A stretch of 64,000 nucleotides of DNA from Paraurantiacibacter namhicola (GCF_001687545.1 NZ_CP016545.1:124001-188000), one strand, 5' to 3'; shown: positions 52,726-62,333, counted from the stretch's first letter. A program made the numbers and translations. The notes: generated by a model from the sequence alone, not told the origin.

Positions 52726-53072
52726 AGCACGTTCTCCCACTCGCTTTCCGCAAAGCCGACCAGCACGCGGTCGCTGTCGTCGCGCTCCATCACCGGGCGC
52801 TTGATCATGCTGGGATGCTCCAGCATCAGCGCGATGGCGGCCTCGCGGTCGATGCCGTCCTTCTGCTCGTCCGGCAGCTTGCGGAAGGTGGTGCCGCGGC
52901 GGTTCAGCAGCACTTCCCAGCCGACCCGGTCGGACCAGCGCTCTAGCGCCTCGCGCTCGGCCCCTTCCTTCTTGTAGTCATGGAAGGTGTAATCCACGCC
53001 CTGCGCATCGAGCCATTTGCGGGCCTTCTTCACGGTGTCGCAGTTCGGGATGCCGTAGATGTGCGTGCTCAT
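52719..53072 (-). CDS. ArsC/Spx-family thioredoxin-fold protein (YffB-like)
   Basis: A 117-aa protein: GIPNCDTVKKARKWL with a single active-site Cys (about 11), TTFRKLP and HPSMIKRPV. This pattern matches YffB-type members rather than true arsenate reductase. Possibly a glutathione-dependent thiol reductase. It ends inside the start of the phosphodiesterase gene. Confidence 0.85.
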   Translation of the reverse strand: MSTHIYGIPNCDTVKKARKWLDAQGVDYTFHDYKKEGAEREALERWSDRVGWEVLLNRRGTTFRKLPDEQKDGIDREAAIALMLEHPSMIKRPVMERDDSDRVLVGFAESEWENVLC

Positions 53073-53202
53073 GAGGCGAAGTCCTACAAGGTGTTACAGG
53101 TGTTACACAGTCCTGGGGCGGAAAAACCTGCCGGGCAAGCGCGCGCTTCGAAACGGGGACAGGAAGAGGAATTGGCAGCGACATGCGGCGCGCCTGTACA
53201 CC

Positions 53203-53511
53203 TCATTCGGAAGTAGGAAAGCGGTGGATGCGCCCCGGCTCGCCAGCAAACAGCGTATAGCTTTCGTAATATTCCGCCCGCCCACGCGCCTGCACGCCGC
53301 GGTGCTCCTCCATCCGGCCCCAGGCGCGTGCGCTCTCCTCGTCCGCCCACTCGCTGATCGCGACGGTCTCGCCATCTTCGGCAGTGTAGCTCTTGAAGGA
53401 AAGGTATCCCGGCTGCGCGGCGGCCAGCTGCGCCATGCGTGCGGCGTCGGCTGCGTAAGCTGCGGCGTCCATGTCGGCGCGCTTGCGGTTGCGGAAGACC
53501 ACCAGGTACAT
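53203..53511 (-). CDS. Antibiotic biosynthesis monooxygenase (ABM)-fold protein
   Basis: A 102-aa ferredoxin-like fold protein: YLVVFRNRKRADM, PGYLSFKSY, VAISEWADEESARAW and YYESYTLFAG. ABM-family proteins oxidise quinol-like or haem substrates, but many small members are unassigned. A 7-bp GC inverted repeat lies just upstream (53515-53536). Confidence 0.8.
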   Translation of the reverse strand: MYLVVFRNRKRADMDAAAYAADAARMAQLAAAQPGYLSFKSYTAEDGETVAISEWADEESARAWGRMEEHRGVQARGRAEYYESYTLFAGEPGRIHRFPTSE

Positions 53512-53563
53512 CGAGGGCCGGAATGACTCCCGGCCCCCGTTAAGTCAATCTGGGCGCGTTCGC

Positions 53564-53908
53564 TCAGCCCAGCTTGAAATCCACGATGCGGCCATCGTCG
53601 CGGAATTCGCAGGTGAACTGGTCGCGGCGCTGGTCGCGGTTATCGATCCGGCCCTGCACGGTGTAGGTGCCGCGCGAGCGTTGTTCGGCATAGGTGATGT
53701 TCACCCGGCCATAGCGTTCCGCCTCGCGCCCGCAGGCCTGCACGGCAGCGCGCTCGAATTCCGAATTGTTCTGGTAGCCATAGCCGTAATTGTCACCCCG
53801 GTCGTCGCCGCCCAGGATCCCGCCGAGGCCACCAAGATCGCCCAGCTGGGCGCATCCGCCAAGGGCCAGCGTGCTTGCCAGGATTGCGGGAATGAATGTC
53901 TTTTGCAT
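53564..53908 (-). CDS. Putative lipoprotein of unknown function
   Basis: A 114-aa protein with signal and lipobox LGGC (Cys19), a Gly/Asp-rich linker and a small conserved-looking C-terminal domain (FERAAVQACGREAERYGRV, YTVQGRIDNRDQ, FTCEFRDDGRIVDFKL) with two Cys likely in a disulfide. Similar small domains occur in other sphingomonad envelope proteins. Function unknown. Confidence 0.75.
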   Translation of the reverse strand: MQKTFIPAILASTLALGGCAQLGDLGGLGGILGGDDRGDNYGYGYQNNSEFERAAVQACGREAERYGRVNITYAEQRSRGTYTVQGRIDNRDQRRDQFTCEFRDDGRIVDFKLG

Positions 53909-54000
53909 GGGAACGTCTCCGATAGGGTTGCGACACGCCCTGTTCCGCGTCTTGCAAGCCTATACGCGTGAAAGACACCGCGCGTTCCGTGCGTGCGCTC

Positions 54001-54465
54001 TCAGCCCAGATGCGCGTCCGCAATGGCCACGGCCAGCGCATCGGCTGCATCGGCGCCCGCGATGGATGCGCCCGGCAGCAGGACCTTCAGCATGGCCTGG
54101 ACCTGTGATTTCTCCGCCGCGCCCGTGCCCACCACGGCTTTCTTCACCAGCCGCGCGGCATGTTCGTTCACGGCCAGGCTTCGCCCACCGCAGGCGGCAA
54201 TCACTGCGCCGCGCGCCTGCGCCAGCTTGATGGTGGATTGGGCATTCTTGTTGACGAATACCTCCTCGCAGGCGGCGCGGTCCGGGCCGTGGCTCTCGAT
54301 CACATCGGCGATGGCGCGGTGCAACTGGTGCAGCCGCTCTGCCATCGGGGCCTTGGGATCGGTCTTCACCTGGCCGTTGGCGATATGCGAAAGCAGCGCC
54401 CCCTCGCTGCGGATCACGCCCCAGCCGGTGCAGCTGAGCGAAGGATCGAGGCCGAGGATAATCAC
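54001..54465 (-). CDS. ruvC: Holliday junction resolvase RuvC
   Basis: A 154-aa RNase H-fold endonuclease cutting Holliday junctions with RuvAB. Acidic residues are present: Asp7 (LGLDPSL), Glu of CEEVFV, and the C-terminal ADAADALAVA Asp pair. It follows a secreted-protein gene and yebC in the same direction, the common yebC-ruvC neighbourhood; ruvA and ruvB are not in the window. Confidence 0.95.
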   Translation of the reverse strand: MIILGLDPSLSCTGWGVIRSEGALLSHIANGQVKTDPKAPMAERLHQLHRAIADVIESHGPDRAACEEVFVNKNAQSTIKLAQARGAVIAACGGRSLAVNEHAARLVKKAVVGTGAAEKSQVQAMLKVLLPGASIAGADAADALAVAIADAHLG

Positions 54466-54469
54466 GGTA

Positions 54470-54994
54470 TCAGAACCAGGCGTCGAATTCGCCGCCCTCG
54501 TCTTCGGGCTGGGGCACGGGACCGCCGGTCTGCTCCGCCCATTTCACCGTGTTTTCGACCAGCTTAGCATTGGTCTCGTCCGCTTCGCATGTAACGCGCA
54601 AATCCTGTGCCGGATTCCTCTGCGTGAAGGTCATCGCTCCCGCATGGGTCTCGCCCGGATTGTCGGACAAATTCCCGCTCCTGCCCTCGAACAGGATGAT
54701 CTGGCGGTATCCGTCATGCAGGCGCAGATGCGACTGGTGGCCGCCTTCCTGCCCCGTCACGCGGCCTTCGCGGACCTCCCGCCAGCTCGAAGTGACACCG
54801 GCGGTGCTGGGCGGGCCGCTCAGCCTGCTGGTGATCAGGACCAGCTTACCGTCACCCGTGCCGAGCAGCCGGACGGACCAGTCGGCATCCTTGCACTCGA
54901 AGAGCACTTGCGGTGTCTTCGACGCTCCGGCCGGGGTCGCCGCAAGCGCGCCTATTGCCATCAGGACCGCGGCAAGGATGGCCGCAGGACGCAT
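54470..54994 (-). CDS. Secreted hypothetical protein between yebC and ruvC
   Basis: A 174-aa protein with an N-terminal signal peptide (RPAAILAAVLMAIGALAATPAGA) and a beta-rich body (VLFECKDADWSVRLLG, LHDGYRQIILFEGR). Two Cys could pair. The start shares one base with the yebC stop (TGATG at 54994), so it is translationally coupled. No family recognised. Confidence 0.72.
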   Translation of the reverse strand: MRPAAILAAVLMAIGALAATPAGASKTPQVLFECKDADWSVRLLGTGDGKLVLITSRLSGPPSTAGVTSSWREVREGRVTGQEGGHQSHLRLHDGYRQIILFEGRSGNLSDNPGETHAGAMTFTQRNPAQDLRVTCEADETNAKLVENTVKWAEQTGGPVPQPEDEGGEFDAWF

Positions 54995-55740
54995 CAGCCG
55001 CCCACCTTTTCCATCACCTCGTCGGAGATGTCGTAATTGCCCCACACGGTCTGCACGTCGTCATCGTCGTCCAGCACGTCGATCAGCTTCAGCAGGGTGG
55101 CGGCGTTCTTCTCGTCCATGTCGACGGTGAGGTTCGGCTTCCACGCCAGCTTGACGGTTTCCGCCTCGCCGAGCGCCTTTTCCAGGTCGGTTGCGACCTG
55201 GTGAAGGTCTTCCGCCGCGGTCCAGATTTCGTGCCCGTCATCGGTGCTGGCGATATCTTCCGCGCCGGCTTCCATCGCCGCTTCCAGCACCTTGTCCTCG
55301 CTGCCCACGTCGGCGGGATAGACGATCAGGCCCAGCCGCTCGAAACCGTGGGCCACGCTGCCTTCCGTGCCCAGATTGCCGCCATGCTTGCTGAAGGCGG
55401 TGCGCACGGCCGTGGCGGTGCGGTTGCGGTTATCGGTCAGGGCTTCCACGATGATCGCGCTGCCGCCGGGGCCATAGCCTTCGTAGCGCACTTCCTCGTA
55501 ATTCTCGGCGTCCTGCGCGCTCGCCTTGTCGATGGCGCGCTGGATATTGTCCTTGGGCATGGACTGCGCCTTGGCCGTGTTGACCGCCAACCGCAGGCGC
55601 GGGTTCATGTCCGGATCGGGCGTGCCCATCTTTGCCGCCACGGTAATCTCGCGGCTCAGCTTGGAAAACAGGTTGGACCGCTTTTTGTCCTGCGCACCCT
55701 TGCGGTGCATGATGTTCTTGAATTTGGAATGGCCTGCCAT
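54994..55740 (-). CDS. yebC: YebC/PmpR family protein (TACO1-like)
   Basis: A 248-aa protein: [19 protein letters not shown] at the start, [17 protein letters not shown] and [10 protein letters not shown] in the centre. Family members act as DNA-binding regulators or relieve ribosome stalling at proline runs. First gene of the yebC-hyp-ruvC unit. Confidence 0.95.
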   Translation of the reverse strand: MAGHSKFKNIMHRKGAQDKKRSNLFSKLSREITVAAKMGTPDPDMNPRLRLAVNTAKAQSMPKDNIQRAIDKASAQDAENYEEVRYEGYGPGGSAIIVEALTDNRNRTATAVRTAFSKHGGNLGTEGSVAHGFERLGLIVYPADVGSEDKVLEAAMEAGAEDIASTDDGHEIWTAAEDLHQVATDLEKALGEAETVKLAWKPNLTVDMDEKNAATLLKLIDVLDDDDDVQTVWGNYDISDEVMEKVGG

Positions 55741-55789
55741 GGGTTTCCTGCTACTCGAATGTTCAAGGATTTAACGGGGCCATAGACCG

Positions 55790-56605
55790 ATGGACACGAC
55801 TTCGCCAACCCTCGCTGGGGGGCCCAGTGCTGCTCAGGGTATCACTCAGACCTGGCGCGATTTCTTCAGCTTCCTGAAGAGCCCGCAGCTGCCGCAGGAG
55901 AACATCGGCTACCGCGCGGTGTTTGGCGATGCCGCGCCCGGCGAGACGGAGCCTGCCCCGCCCACGGGCGCGAAGGGCGAGGCGATCCGGCGCACGCTGC
56001 ACCTCTTCCTCCTCGACATCGCGCTGATGGTGCCGATCCTCCTCATCTTCCTGGCGGCAGAGGCGCTGGGCGTGGAGTTTCCCGACAATGCGCTGGAGGA
56101 TCTCGATTTCGGACCGCTTATCGTCTTTGCCATCGTCATCGTGGCACCGCTTATGGAGGAAGCGTCCTTCCGCGGCTGGCTGAGCGGGCGACCCGCCGCG
56201 CTGCTCGTCTCCGGCCTGCTGATGATAGGCTTCCTGGCCAGCAGCTTCCCCGGCGCGCTGCCGGAGGAACAGATGACGCAGGCGACACTGGTCTTCGTGG
56301 GCGTGCTGGTTGTGGCTGTGATCTTGGCGCTCACACTGCTGCGCGGAAAACAGGTTCCGGGATGGTACCAGCGCGGCTTCGTGTGGTTCTACGCCCTTTC
56401 GGTCATCGCCTTCGCGCTGATCCATATCGGCAATTACGAGCAGGGGGACCTGCCGCTGGTGGCGCTGCTGCCGCTGGTCCTGCCGCAGGCCGTGGCGGGC
56501 CTGGTCTGGGGCTATTCACGCGTCACCTTCGGCCTGTGGTCGAGCATCACGCTGCACGCCATGCACAATGGCCTGGCGGTGGGGCTGATCCTGGCCTTTA
56601 CCTGA
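55790..56605 (+). CDS. CPBP-family intramembrane metalloprotease
   Basis: A 271-aa membrane protein of the CAAX protease/bacteriocin-processing family. Catalytic motifs: MEEASFRGW (Glu-Glu-x3-Arg), FALIHIGNY (His) and HAMHNGLAV (His, Asn). About seven hydrophobic segments. The substrate is unknown. Confidence 0.87.
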   Translation: MDTTSPTLAGGPSAAQGITQTWRDFFSFLKSPQLPQENIGYRAVFGDAAPGETEPAPPTGAKGEAIRRTLHLFLLDIALMVPILLIFLAAEALGVEFPDNALEDLDFGPLIVFAIVIVAPLMEEASFRGWLSGRPAALLVSGLLMIGFLASSFPGALPEEQMTQATLVFVGVLVVAVILALTLLRGKQVPGWYQRGFVWFYALSVIAFALIHIGNYEQGDLPLVALLPLVLPQAVAGLVWGYSRVTFGLWSSITLHAMHNGLAVGLILAFT

Positions 56606-56609
56606 GGCG

Positions 56610-56984
56610 TCAGAGCAGCACGGCCGTGCCGGACACGCTGACCATCAGCATGGAGCCTTTCTGGCCCAGCACCTCGTAATCGATATCCACGCCGATCACG
56701 GCATTGCCGCCCAGCTGCATGGCTTCGGACTTCATTTCGGCAATGGCCTCGCGGCGCGCGCGGCTGAGCACTTCTTCGTACTTGCCGCTGCGCCCGCCGA
56801 CGAGATCGGTGATGGAGGCGAAGATATCGCGGAACAGGTTCGCGCCCACGATCACCTCGCCCGTCACCACGCCAAGGTACTGCTTGACCGGGCGGCCTTC
56901 GATGGCGGTGGTGGTGGAGACGATCATCCCCGCCTCCCGCGCGCCGCGGCTTGCGTCTTCGGCGGAAGTCCAGGGGGTGGCCAT
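56610..56984 (-). CDS. YbjQ/DUF74-family protein
   Basis: A 124-aa protein: [41 protein letters not shown] and [16 protein letters not shown], typical of the YbjQ (heavy-metal-binding-like) family of pentameric proteins of unclear function. The ATG at 56984 has AAGGAG 8 nt upstream. Confidence 0.87.
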   Translation of the reverse strand: MATPWTSAEDASRGAREAGMIVSTTTAIEGRPVKQYLGVVTGEVIVGANLFRDIFASITDLVGGRSGKYEEVLSRARREAIAEMKSEAMQLGGNAVIGVDIDYEVLGQKGSMLMVSVSGTAVLL

Positions 56985-57034
56985 GTCTCGTCTCCTTGTG
57001 ACGCCAGTCGCGGCGCGGTGTTCAAGCCCCGGGC

Positions 57035-57271
57035 TCAACCCATGCCGAGCGCGGCCTTGTAGGTATCCAGGATCATTTCCTGCTCGCTCCGGTCGTCCGG
57101 CTTCATCTTCCGCAGGCGCACGATCTGGCGCATGATCTTGGGATCATAGCCCACGGCCTTGGCTTCGGCATAGACGTCGCGGATATCGTCGGCGATGCCC
57201 TTCTTTTCCTCTTCCAGCCGCTCGATACGTTCGATCAGCAGGCGCAGGCGGTCATCGGTGGTTTCGGCCAT
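57035..57271 (-). CDS. gapR: GapR nucleoid-associated protein (DUF2312)
   Basis: A 78-aa coiled-coil protein: [40 protein letters not shown]. GapR of Caulobacter clamps overtwisted AT-rich DNA and aids topoisomerases during replication and transcription. The ATG at 57271 gives the normal family length (about 80-90 aa). Confidence 0.92.
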   Translation of the reverse strand: MAETTDDRLRLLIERIERLEEEKKGIADDIRDVYAEAKAVGYDPKIMRQIVRLRKMKPDDRSEQEMILDTYKAALGMG

Positions 57272-57407
57272 TTCGGGGTAGCTCCGGTAAGTTGGTGCGA
57301 GAATCGCTTGGCCGCTGGTTAGCGGGCGCACCGGAGCGGGTGAAGCGCGCGAATCGCGATGTGGAGAAATTCCCCGGCCACCGCCTCGCAGCCCACCGCC
57401 TTGCCGC

Positions 57408-57740
57408 TCAGCGCAGGTCGGGCGCGTTCTTCGCGATGCTGGCCTGCATGCGCTCCAGCTGCTCGGGTGTCGCCTCGCTCTGGCGCGTGGCCTTCCACTC
57501 CTCCGCCGGCATGCCGTGGATCACCTCGCGCGCGGCGGGTTTGTCGCCTTCGTAACCGGCGTCACGGATCCAGTCCGCCAGGCAGTTTCGGCAGAAGCCC
57601 GCCAGCCCCATCAGCTCGATATTCTGGGCATCGTGGCGATGGCGCAGGTGGCGCACCAGCCGGCGGAAGGCCGCGGCGGCCACGTCGTCCGGCAGGCTGT
57701 CCAGCGCATCGCCGCCGGGATTGGTTGCATTCGTAGTCAT
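57408..57740 (-). CDS. DUF1244 domain protein
   Basis: A 110-aa protein with the conserved block [30 protein letters not shown] followed by AREVIHGMP. Known from alphaproteobacteria and gammaproteobacteria; the paired Cys and His suggest metal binding. No function established. Divergent from pyk with a 50-nt gap. Confidence 0.85.
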   Translation of the reverse strand: MTTNATNPGGDALDSLPDDVAAAAFRRLVRHLRHRHDAQNIELMGLAGFCRNCLADWIRDAGYEGDKPAAREVIHGMPAEEWKATRQSEATPEQLERMQASIAKNAPDLR

Positions 57741-57790
57741 CGCGCGTCTGTCCTTGTCATGTCGCACATTGCTGCCATAGCATCGCGCCC

Positions 57791-59257
57791 ATGACACCGT
57801 TCGAACCCCGTGGCCGCAAGGTCAAGATCCTCGCGACGCTTGGCCCCGCCAGCCGCGACCCGGAAACCCTGCGCGCGCTCTTCATGGCAGGGGCAGACGC
57901 CTTCCGCGTGAACATGAGCCATGGCGACCAGGCGACCCATGCCGAAACCATCAGCCGCATCCGCGCGCTGGAGGACGAGTTCCGCCGCCCCGTCGCCATC
58001 CTGGCGGACCTTCAGGGCCCGAAGCTGCGCGTGGGCACCTTTGCCGAGGGCGAGGCGCGGATCGAGCACGGCGCGACATTCACGCTGGACCGGGACGAGA
58101 CACCGGGCGACGCCAATCGCGTACAGCTGCCGCACAAGGAGCTGTTCGGCATCCTGGAAGAAGGCCAGCGCCTGCTGATCAATGATGGCAAGATCCGCCT
58201 GCGCGTGCGCAGCGCCGATAAGGACCGGATCGTCTGCGTGGCCGAAGTCGGCGGCGTGATCTCCGACCGCAAGGGCGTGAACGTGCCCGATGCCGAAGTG
58301 CCCATCCCTGCGCTGACGGAGAAGGACCGCAAGGACCTCGCCTTTGCCGTGGACCAGGGCGCGGACTGGATTGCCCTGTCCTTCGTGCAGCGGCCGGACG
58401 ACCTCGCCGAAGCGCGCAAGCTGATCGGCGACAAGGCGAAGGGCGCGCCTTTTCTGTGCGCCAAGATCGAGAAGCCGCAGGCGGTCAAGCGTCTCGACGA
58501 CATCATCGAGCATTGCGACGGCGTGATGGTGGCCCGCGGCGACCTGGGCGTGGAGCTTGAGCCGCAGGAAGTCCCGCCGCTGCAGAAGAAGATCGTCAAC
58601 GCCACGCGACTTGCCGGCAAGCCGGTGATCGTGGCGACGCAAATGCTGGAAAGCATGATCGAGAGCCCGGCCCCGACGCGCGCCGAAGTTTCGGACGTGG
58701 CCAATGCCGTCTACGATGGCGCCGATGCCGTGATGCTGTCTGCCGAAACCGCTGCGGGCGCATGGCCGGAAGAGGCCGTGCTGATGATGGATAGCATCGC
58801 CCGGCAGGTGGAAAGCGACGAGCTTTACACCCAGCGCGTGCGCCTGCTGGAGACGCCGCCGCACCCGACCACGTCGGACGCGCTCAGCCATGCCTGCATG
58901 ACGACGGCGGACCTGCTGCCGATCAACGCGATCTGCGTCTTCACCAGTTCGGGCAGCACTGCCCGCCGCGTGGCGCGCGAACGCCCGGCCACGCCGCTGC
59001 TCGCCCTCACCCCGTCCATCGACACCGCACGCCGCATGGCCCTGCTGTGGGGCGCGCATGCCGTGCAGACCAAGGACATCGGCAGCTTCGAGGAGATGAT
59101 CGCCAAGGGCAAGCGCATGGCCCTGCGCCACGGCTTCGGCGGCGCGGGCGCGAAGCTGGTCTTCCTCGCCGGTGTCCCCTTCGGCATGCCCGGCGCCACG
59201 AACCTGTTGCATGTGGTGACGCTGAGCGGCGACGAGCTGGACGATTACGGGGAATAG
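57791..59257 (+). CDS. pyk: Pyruvate kinase
   Basis: A 488-aa glycolytic enzyme making pyruvate and ATP from phosphoenolpyruvate. KILATLGPAS at the N-terminus, RVNMSHG, the catalytic Lys region CAKIEKPQAV, the metal site MVARGDLGVELEPQEVP, the signature ATQMLESMIESPAPTRAEVSDVANAV (read in parts) and the C-terminal FTSSGSTAR. Complete and of normal length. Confidence 0.96.
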   Translation: MTPFEPRGRKVKILATLGPASRDPETLRALFMAGADAFRVNMSHGDQATHAETISRIRALEDEFRRPVAILADLQGPKLRVGTFAEGEARIEHGATFTLDRDETPGDANRVQLPHKELFGILEEGQRLLINDGKIRLRVRSADKDRIVCVAEVGGVISDRKGVNVPDAEVPIPALTEKDRKDLAFAVDQGADWIALSFVQRPDDLAEARKLIGDKAKGAPFLCAKIEKPQAVKRLDDIIEHCDGVMVARGDLGVELEPQEVPPLQKKIVNATRLAGKPVIVATQMLESMIESPAPTRAEVSDVANAVYDGADAVMLSAETAAGAWPEEAVLMMDSIARQVESDELYTQRVRLLETPPHPTTSDALSHACMTTADLLPINAICVFTSSGSTARRVARERPATPLLALTPSIDTARRMALLWGAHAVQTKDIGSFEEMIAKGKRMALRHGFGGAGAKLVFLAGVPFGMPGATNLLHVVTLSGDELDDYGE

Positions 59258-59258
59258 G

Positions 59259-59837
59259 GTGGGCCTGCGCCGCCCGCTTCTCTGGCTGCTCCTCGCCCTG
59301 CCCGGCGGCTGGATATTTGGGCGCTGGGGGCTGACGCCTGACACCTATGGCTATGGCAATGCAGTGGCCGACAGCGGGGACTGGGCGGCTTGGCTGCTGA
59401 TGGCGGCGATGGCGGTGACGCCGCTGCGGCTTATGACGGGGCGCGCGGCGTGGACCGGCTGGCTGCTTAAGCGGCGGCGCGATCTTGGGGTTGCTAGCTT
59501 TGCCTATGCCGCGCTGCACCTGGGCATCTACCTGTGGCGCAAGGGGCCGGGCGGATACTGGATCGATGAGTTCTGGGAGCCGTGGTTGCTGGCAGGCTGG
59601 GCCGGCTTTGCGCTGTTCGTGCCGCTGGCGATCACCTCCAACGATGCCAGCATGAAGGCGCTGAAGCGCGGCTGGAAGCGGCTGCACCGGCTGGTTTACC
59701 CCGCCGCCGTGCTGGTTTTCAGCCACTGGATCATGTCGGCTTTCAACCCGCTGGTGGCGTGGATCAATGCCGGGATCTTGCTGGCCATCGAACTGGCGCG
59801 GGTGGTGTTGCAGGCCCGCGCCAGGTCGAAGGCGTAG
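59259..59837 (+). CDS. MsrQ/YedZ-like haem-binding membrane protein
   Basis: A 192-aa protein with about six membrane segments of the ferric-reductase-like fold. RRDLGVASFAYAALHLGIYLW and WKRLHRLVYPAAVLVFSHW carry the likely haem-ligating His. MsrQ passes electrons from the quinone pool to the periplasmic methionine sulfoxide reductase MsrP; no msrP gene is adjacent, so the role is less certain. It starts with GTG at 59259, 1 nt after the pyk stop. Confidence 0.82.
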   Translation: MGLRRPLLWLLLALPGGWIFGRWGLTPDTYGYGNAVADSGDWAAWLLMAAMAVTPLRLMTGRAAWTGWLLKRRRDLGVASFAYAALHLGIYLWRKGPGGYWIDEFWEPWLLAGWAGFALFVPLAITSNDASMKALKRGWKRLHRLVYPAAVLVFSHWIMSAFNPLVAWINAGILLAIELARVVLQARARSKA

Positions 59838-59844
59838 GGGGCGC

Positions 59845-60345
59845 TTAAAGCGTCACATACTGGCGGAAGCGGGCGACCTCTTCCTCGTCCACATACTTGC
59901 CGATCTCGCGGTCGAAATCGTCCATCGTGGCGTAGGGGCGGTATTCCTCGAATTCGTGCACCATCTTGTCGTTCATGCCGGGGATGAGGCGCAGCTCTTC
60001 CTCGCTTGCCGTGTTGAGGTTGACCGGTACGAACACGCTGGAGAGCAGCGCACTGCCCTCTTCGCCCAGCACAGCGGCAAGATCGGTAACGCTGGCATAG
60101 GGCCGTCCGTCGACGATGGCCTGCGCCAGTTCGGCAGAAACGCCATCCACGGCGCCCAGCTGCTCGATGGTCGCATCATTGGCATTCAGCACCGCAGGCG
60201 CTTCTTCCGCAGCGGCGGTATCGGCAGCGCTGGTTTCAGCCGCAGCGGTTTGTTCTGCAGGGGCCATGTTGTCGGAGCCATCCGAGCAGGCAGCAAGTGC
60301 CAGCGCACTGGCAGATGCGAGAGCGAGAAACGTGATACGGTTCAT
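59845..60345 (-). CDS. Lipoprotein with two helix-hairpin-helix motifs (ComEA-like)
   Basis: A 166-aa protein: signal and lipobox LAAC (Cys about 20), an Ala/Glu-rich linker, then two HhH units (LNANDATIEQLGAVDGVSAELA and VNLNTASEEELRLIPGMNDKM, each quoted in part). HhH pairs like this bind DNA in ComEA, but the second unit here is acidic. The ATG at 60345 has AAGGAA upstream. May act in DNA uptake, or use HhH for protein contacts. Confidence 0.78.
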   Translation of the reverse strand: MNRITFLALASASALALAACSDGSDNMAPAEQTAAAETSAADTAAAEEAPAVLNANDATIEQLGAVDGVSAELAQAIVDGRPYASVTDLAAVLGEEGSALLSSVFVPVNLNTASEEELRLIPGMNDKMVHEFEEYRPYATMDDFDREIGKYVDEEEVARFRQYVTL

Positions 60346-60447
60346 GGTTGGGTATTCCTTATTGCAATGGGTTCGCATTAGCAGAAACTGCGCCCACAGG
60401 AAGCCCCAAGCCGTAACAATTTGTCGCGCCCTAAAGGGCATGGCCTG

Positions 60448-61794
60448 TCAGCCCGCTGCGGCGGCCAGTCGCTCGCGCGCGGCATCCTCCCCGATCAGCG
60501 GCAGGATTGCGCCCATGTCCGGGCCGCTTGCCCGGCCGGTCAGCGCAAGGCGCAGCGGAAGGAACAGCGCCTTGCCCTTGCGGCCTGTGCTATCCTTCAG
60601 GCGCGTGGTCAGGGCTTGCCAGGGATCCTCCCCCCATTCCAGTGCCTGCGCCGCTTCACCCACATAGGCGCGGTCCTCGGCTTCCAGTTCGGCAGGCGCG
60701 ATCGGCCCGGTGACGATGGCCCAGTATTCGCCGGCCTGTGCCACCGTCTCCAGATTCGGACGCACGGCCAGCCAGCCATCTTCGCCCATGCCATCGGGCA
60801 GGCGGCCTGCCACATGCTCGAAGGGCAGCTGGTGGACGATGGCGGTGTTGACCCGCTCCAGCTCCGCATCGTCGAACTTCGCCGGGGCGCGGCCGAAGGT
60901 GGAGAGATCGAAACTTTCGACCAGCTTCTCACGCTCGGCGATCGGCTCCACCGGCATGCTGGTGCCCAGCCGGGCAAGCAGCGCGACGAGCGCTTCCGGC
61001 TCGATATCGCGCTCGCGAAAGGCATCGCAGCCCAGCGATCCCAGCCGCTTGGACAACTTGCCCTCGCGGCCCACCAGCAGGGCCTCGTGCGCGAAATCCG
61101 GATGCGGTTCTGCTGCGGTCTCTTGTGCAGCATGAAGTGCGGTAAACATCTGAATTTGCACGGCAGTGTTGGAAACGTGATCCTCGCCCCGCAGCACGTG
61201 GGTAACGCCCATATCGATATCGTCGACGGCGCTAGGCAGCATGTACAGCCAGCTGCCATCGGCCCTGCGGATGACGGGATCGGACAGCTGCGCGGGGTCG
61301 AATTTCTGCGGCCCGCGAACGCCGTCTTCCCAGCGGATCGGCTCGTCATGGTCCAGCCGGAAACGCCAGTGCGGCGCGATGCCCTCAGCATCTTTTGCTG
61401 CGCGATCCTCGTCTGTCAGCGCCAGCGCCGCGCGGTCGTAGATGGGGGGCAGGCCGCGGCCCAGCTGGATCTTGCGCTTGAGCTCCAACTCCTGCGCGGT
61501 CTCGTAAGCCGGGTAGACCCGGCCTGCATCGCGCAGGTTCTCAAAGGCCGCCTCGTACAGCGCCAGCCGCTGCGACTGGCGTTCCTCGCCATCCGGCTCC
61601 AGCCCCAGCCATGCAAGGTCCGCGCGAATGGCGTCGACATAGTCCTCGCGGCTTCGCTCCGCATCCGTGTCGTCGATCCGCAGCAGGAAGCGGCCGCCGT
61701 TCTTGCGCGCCAGCATCCAGTTGTGCAGCGCGGTGCGGATATTGCCGACATGCAGCCGGCCTGTGGGCGAAGGGGCGAAACGGGTGGTGACCAT
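60448..61794 (-). CDS. gltX: Glutamate--tRNA ligase
   Basis: A 448-aa class I synthetase. The HIGH-type motif is RLHVGN (12-17) within FAPSPTG, and the KMSKS-type motif is GKLSKRLG (about 235). WRFRLDH, YMLPSAVDDIDMGVTHVLRGEDH are standard (read in parts). Somewhat short for GluRS (usually about 465-480), as in the second GluRS copy many alphaproteobacteria carry; whether another copy exists is not visible here. Confidence 0.95.
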   Translation of the reverse strand: MVTTRFAPSPTGRLHVGNIRTALHNWMLARKNGGRFLLRIDDTDAERSREDYVDAIRADLAWLGLEPDGEERQSQRLALYEAAFENLRDAGRVYPAYETAQELELKRKIQLGRGLPPIYDRAALALTDEDRAAKDAEGIAPHWRFRLDHDEPIRWEDGVRGPQKFDPAQLSDPVIRRADGSWLYMLPSAVDDIDMGVTHVLRGEDHVSNTAVQIQMFTALHAAQETAAEPHPDFAHEALLVGREGKLSKRLGSLGCDAFRERDIEPEALVALLARLGTSMPVEPIAEREKLVESFDLSTFGRAPAKFDDAELERVNTAIVHQLPFEHVAGRLPDGMGEDGWLAVRPNLETVAQAGEYWAIVTGPIAPAELEAEDRAYVGEAAQALEWGEDPWQALTTRLKDSTGRKGKALFLPLRLALTGRASGPDMGAILPLIGEDAARERLAAAAG

Positions 61795-61821
61795 GCGCGC
61801 TCCGATAGCGCGGCGCAGCGC

Positions 61822-62298
61822 CTATTGCGAGAAGAGCGTGACGGTCCGGCCCCTGCCGGAAAATTCCACCGCATTGCTGGCCGTGCGGCGGACATGGGTG
61901 ACGGCGGCAAGGGCGCTCTCGATACCCTCCTCCTCCGGATAGCGGCCACGGTCGCAGGTTGCCTCCACCACCTGCTCCAGCACGATGGCCTGCCCTTCGA
62001 AGCGGTAACGCCACGCTCCGGTCACGCATTGCGAGATGTAGCGGATGGTGCCGGGCGTGATTGTCACCGTCATGGCATGGGGCAGGTCCACCTCCGCGCC
62101 GTCGATACCGGCGACACGGTATTCGCCTTCCAGCACCAGCGGATCGGTGATCACGCCGGTGGCGATGGCCGGTTGGCCGGGGGCGGGATCGGCCTCCGAT
62201 GTGACCGGCATTGGCTCGGCCGGCGGCGTCTGTTCTTGGCAGGCGGACAGCAGGGCGGCGGCGGGGATGGCGAGAGCGGGGGCAAGACGAATGCGCAT
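61822..62298 (-). CDS. Putative lipoprotein of unknown function
   Basis: A 158-aa protein with signal and lipobox LSAC (Cys about 20), a Pro/Glu-rich linker and a beta-rich domain (LEGEYRVAGIDGAEVDLPHAM, CVTGAWRYRFEGQAIVLEQ) with two Cys. The last residue block, GRGRTVTLFSQ, looks like the end of a lipocalin-like strand set, but no family is certain. The ATG at 62298 starts at a clear signal peptide; the frame extends to 62445 into the terminator region. Confidence 0.75.
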   Translation of the reverse strand: MRIRLAPALAIPAAALLSACQEQTPPAEPMPVTSEADPAPGQPAIATGVITDPLVLEGEYRVAGIDGAEVDLPHAMTVTITPGTIRYISQCVTGAWRYRFEGQAIVLEQVVEATCDRGRYPEEEGIESALAAVTHVRRTASNAVEFSGRGRTVTLFSQ

Positions 62299-62333
62299 GG
62301 GCGCGATGCTAACCGCCCCGGCTGCAAAGAAAA

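Noticed and set aside
57737-59344. 535-codon minus-strand frame opposite pyk
   Set aside because: Pyruvate kinase on the plus strand explains the region fully.
60428-60439. GCCCT/AGGGC palindrome downstream of gltX as a terminator
   Set aside because: Stem of four usable base pairs and no T-run on the minus strand.
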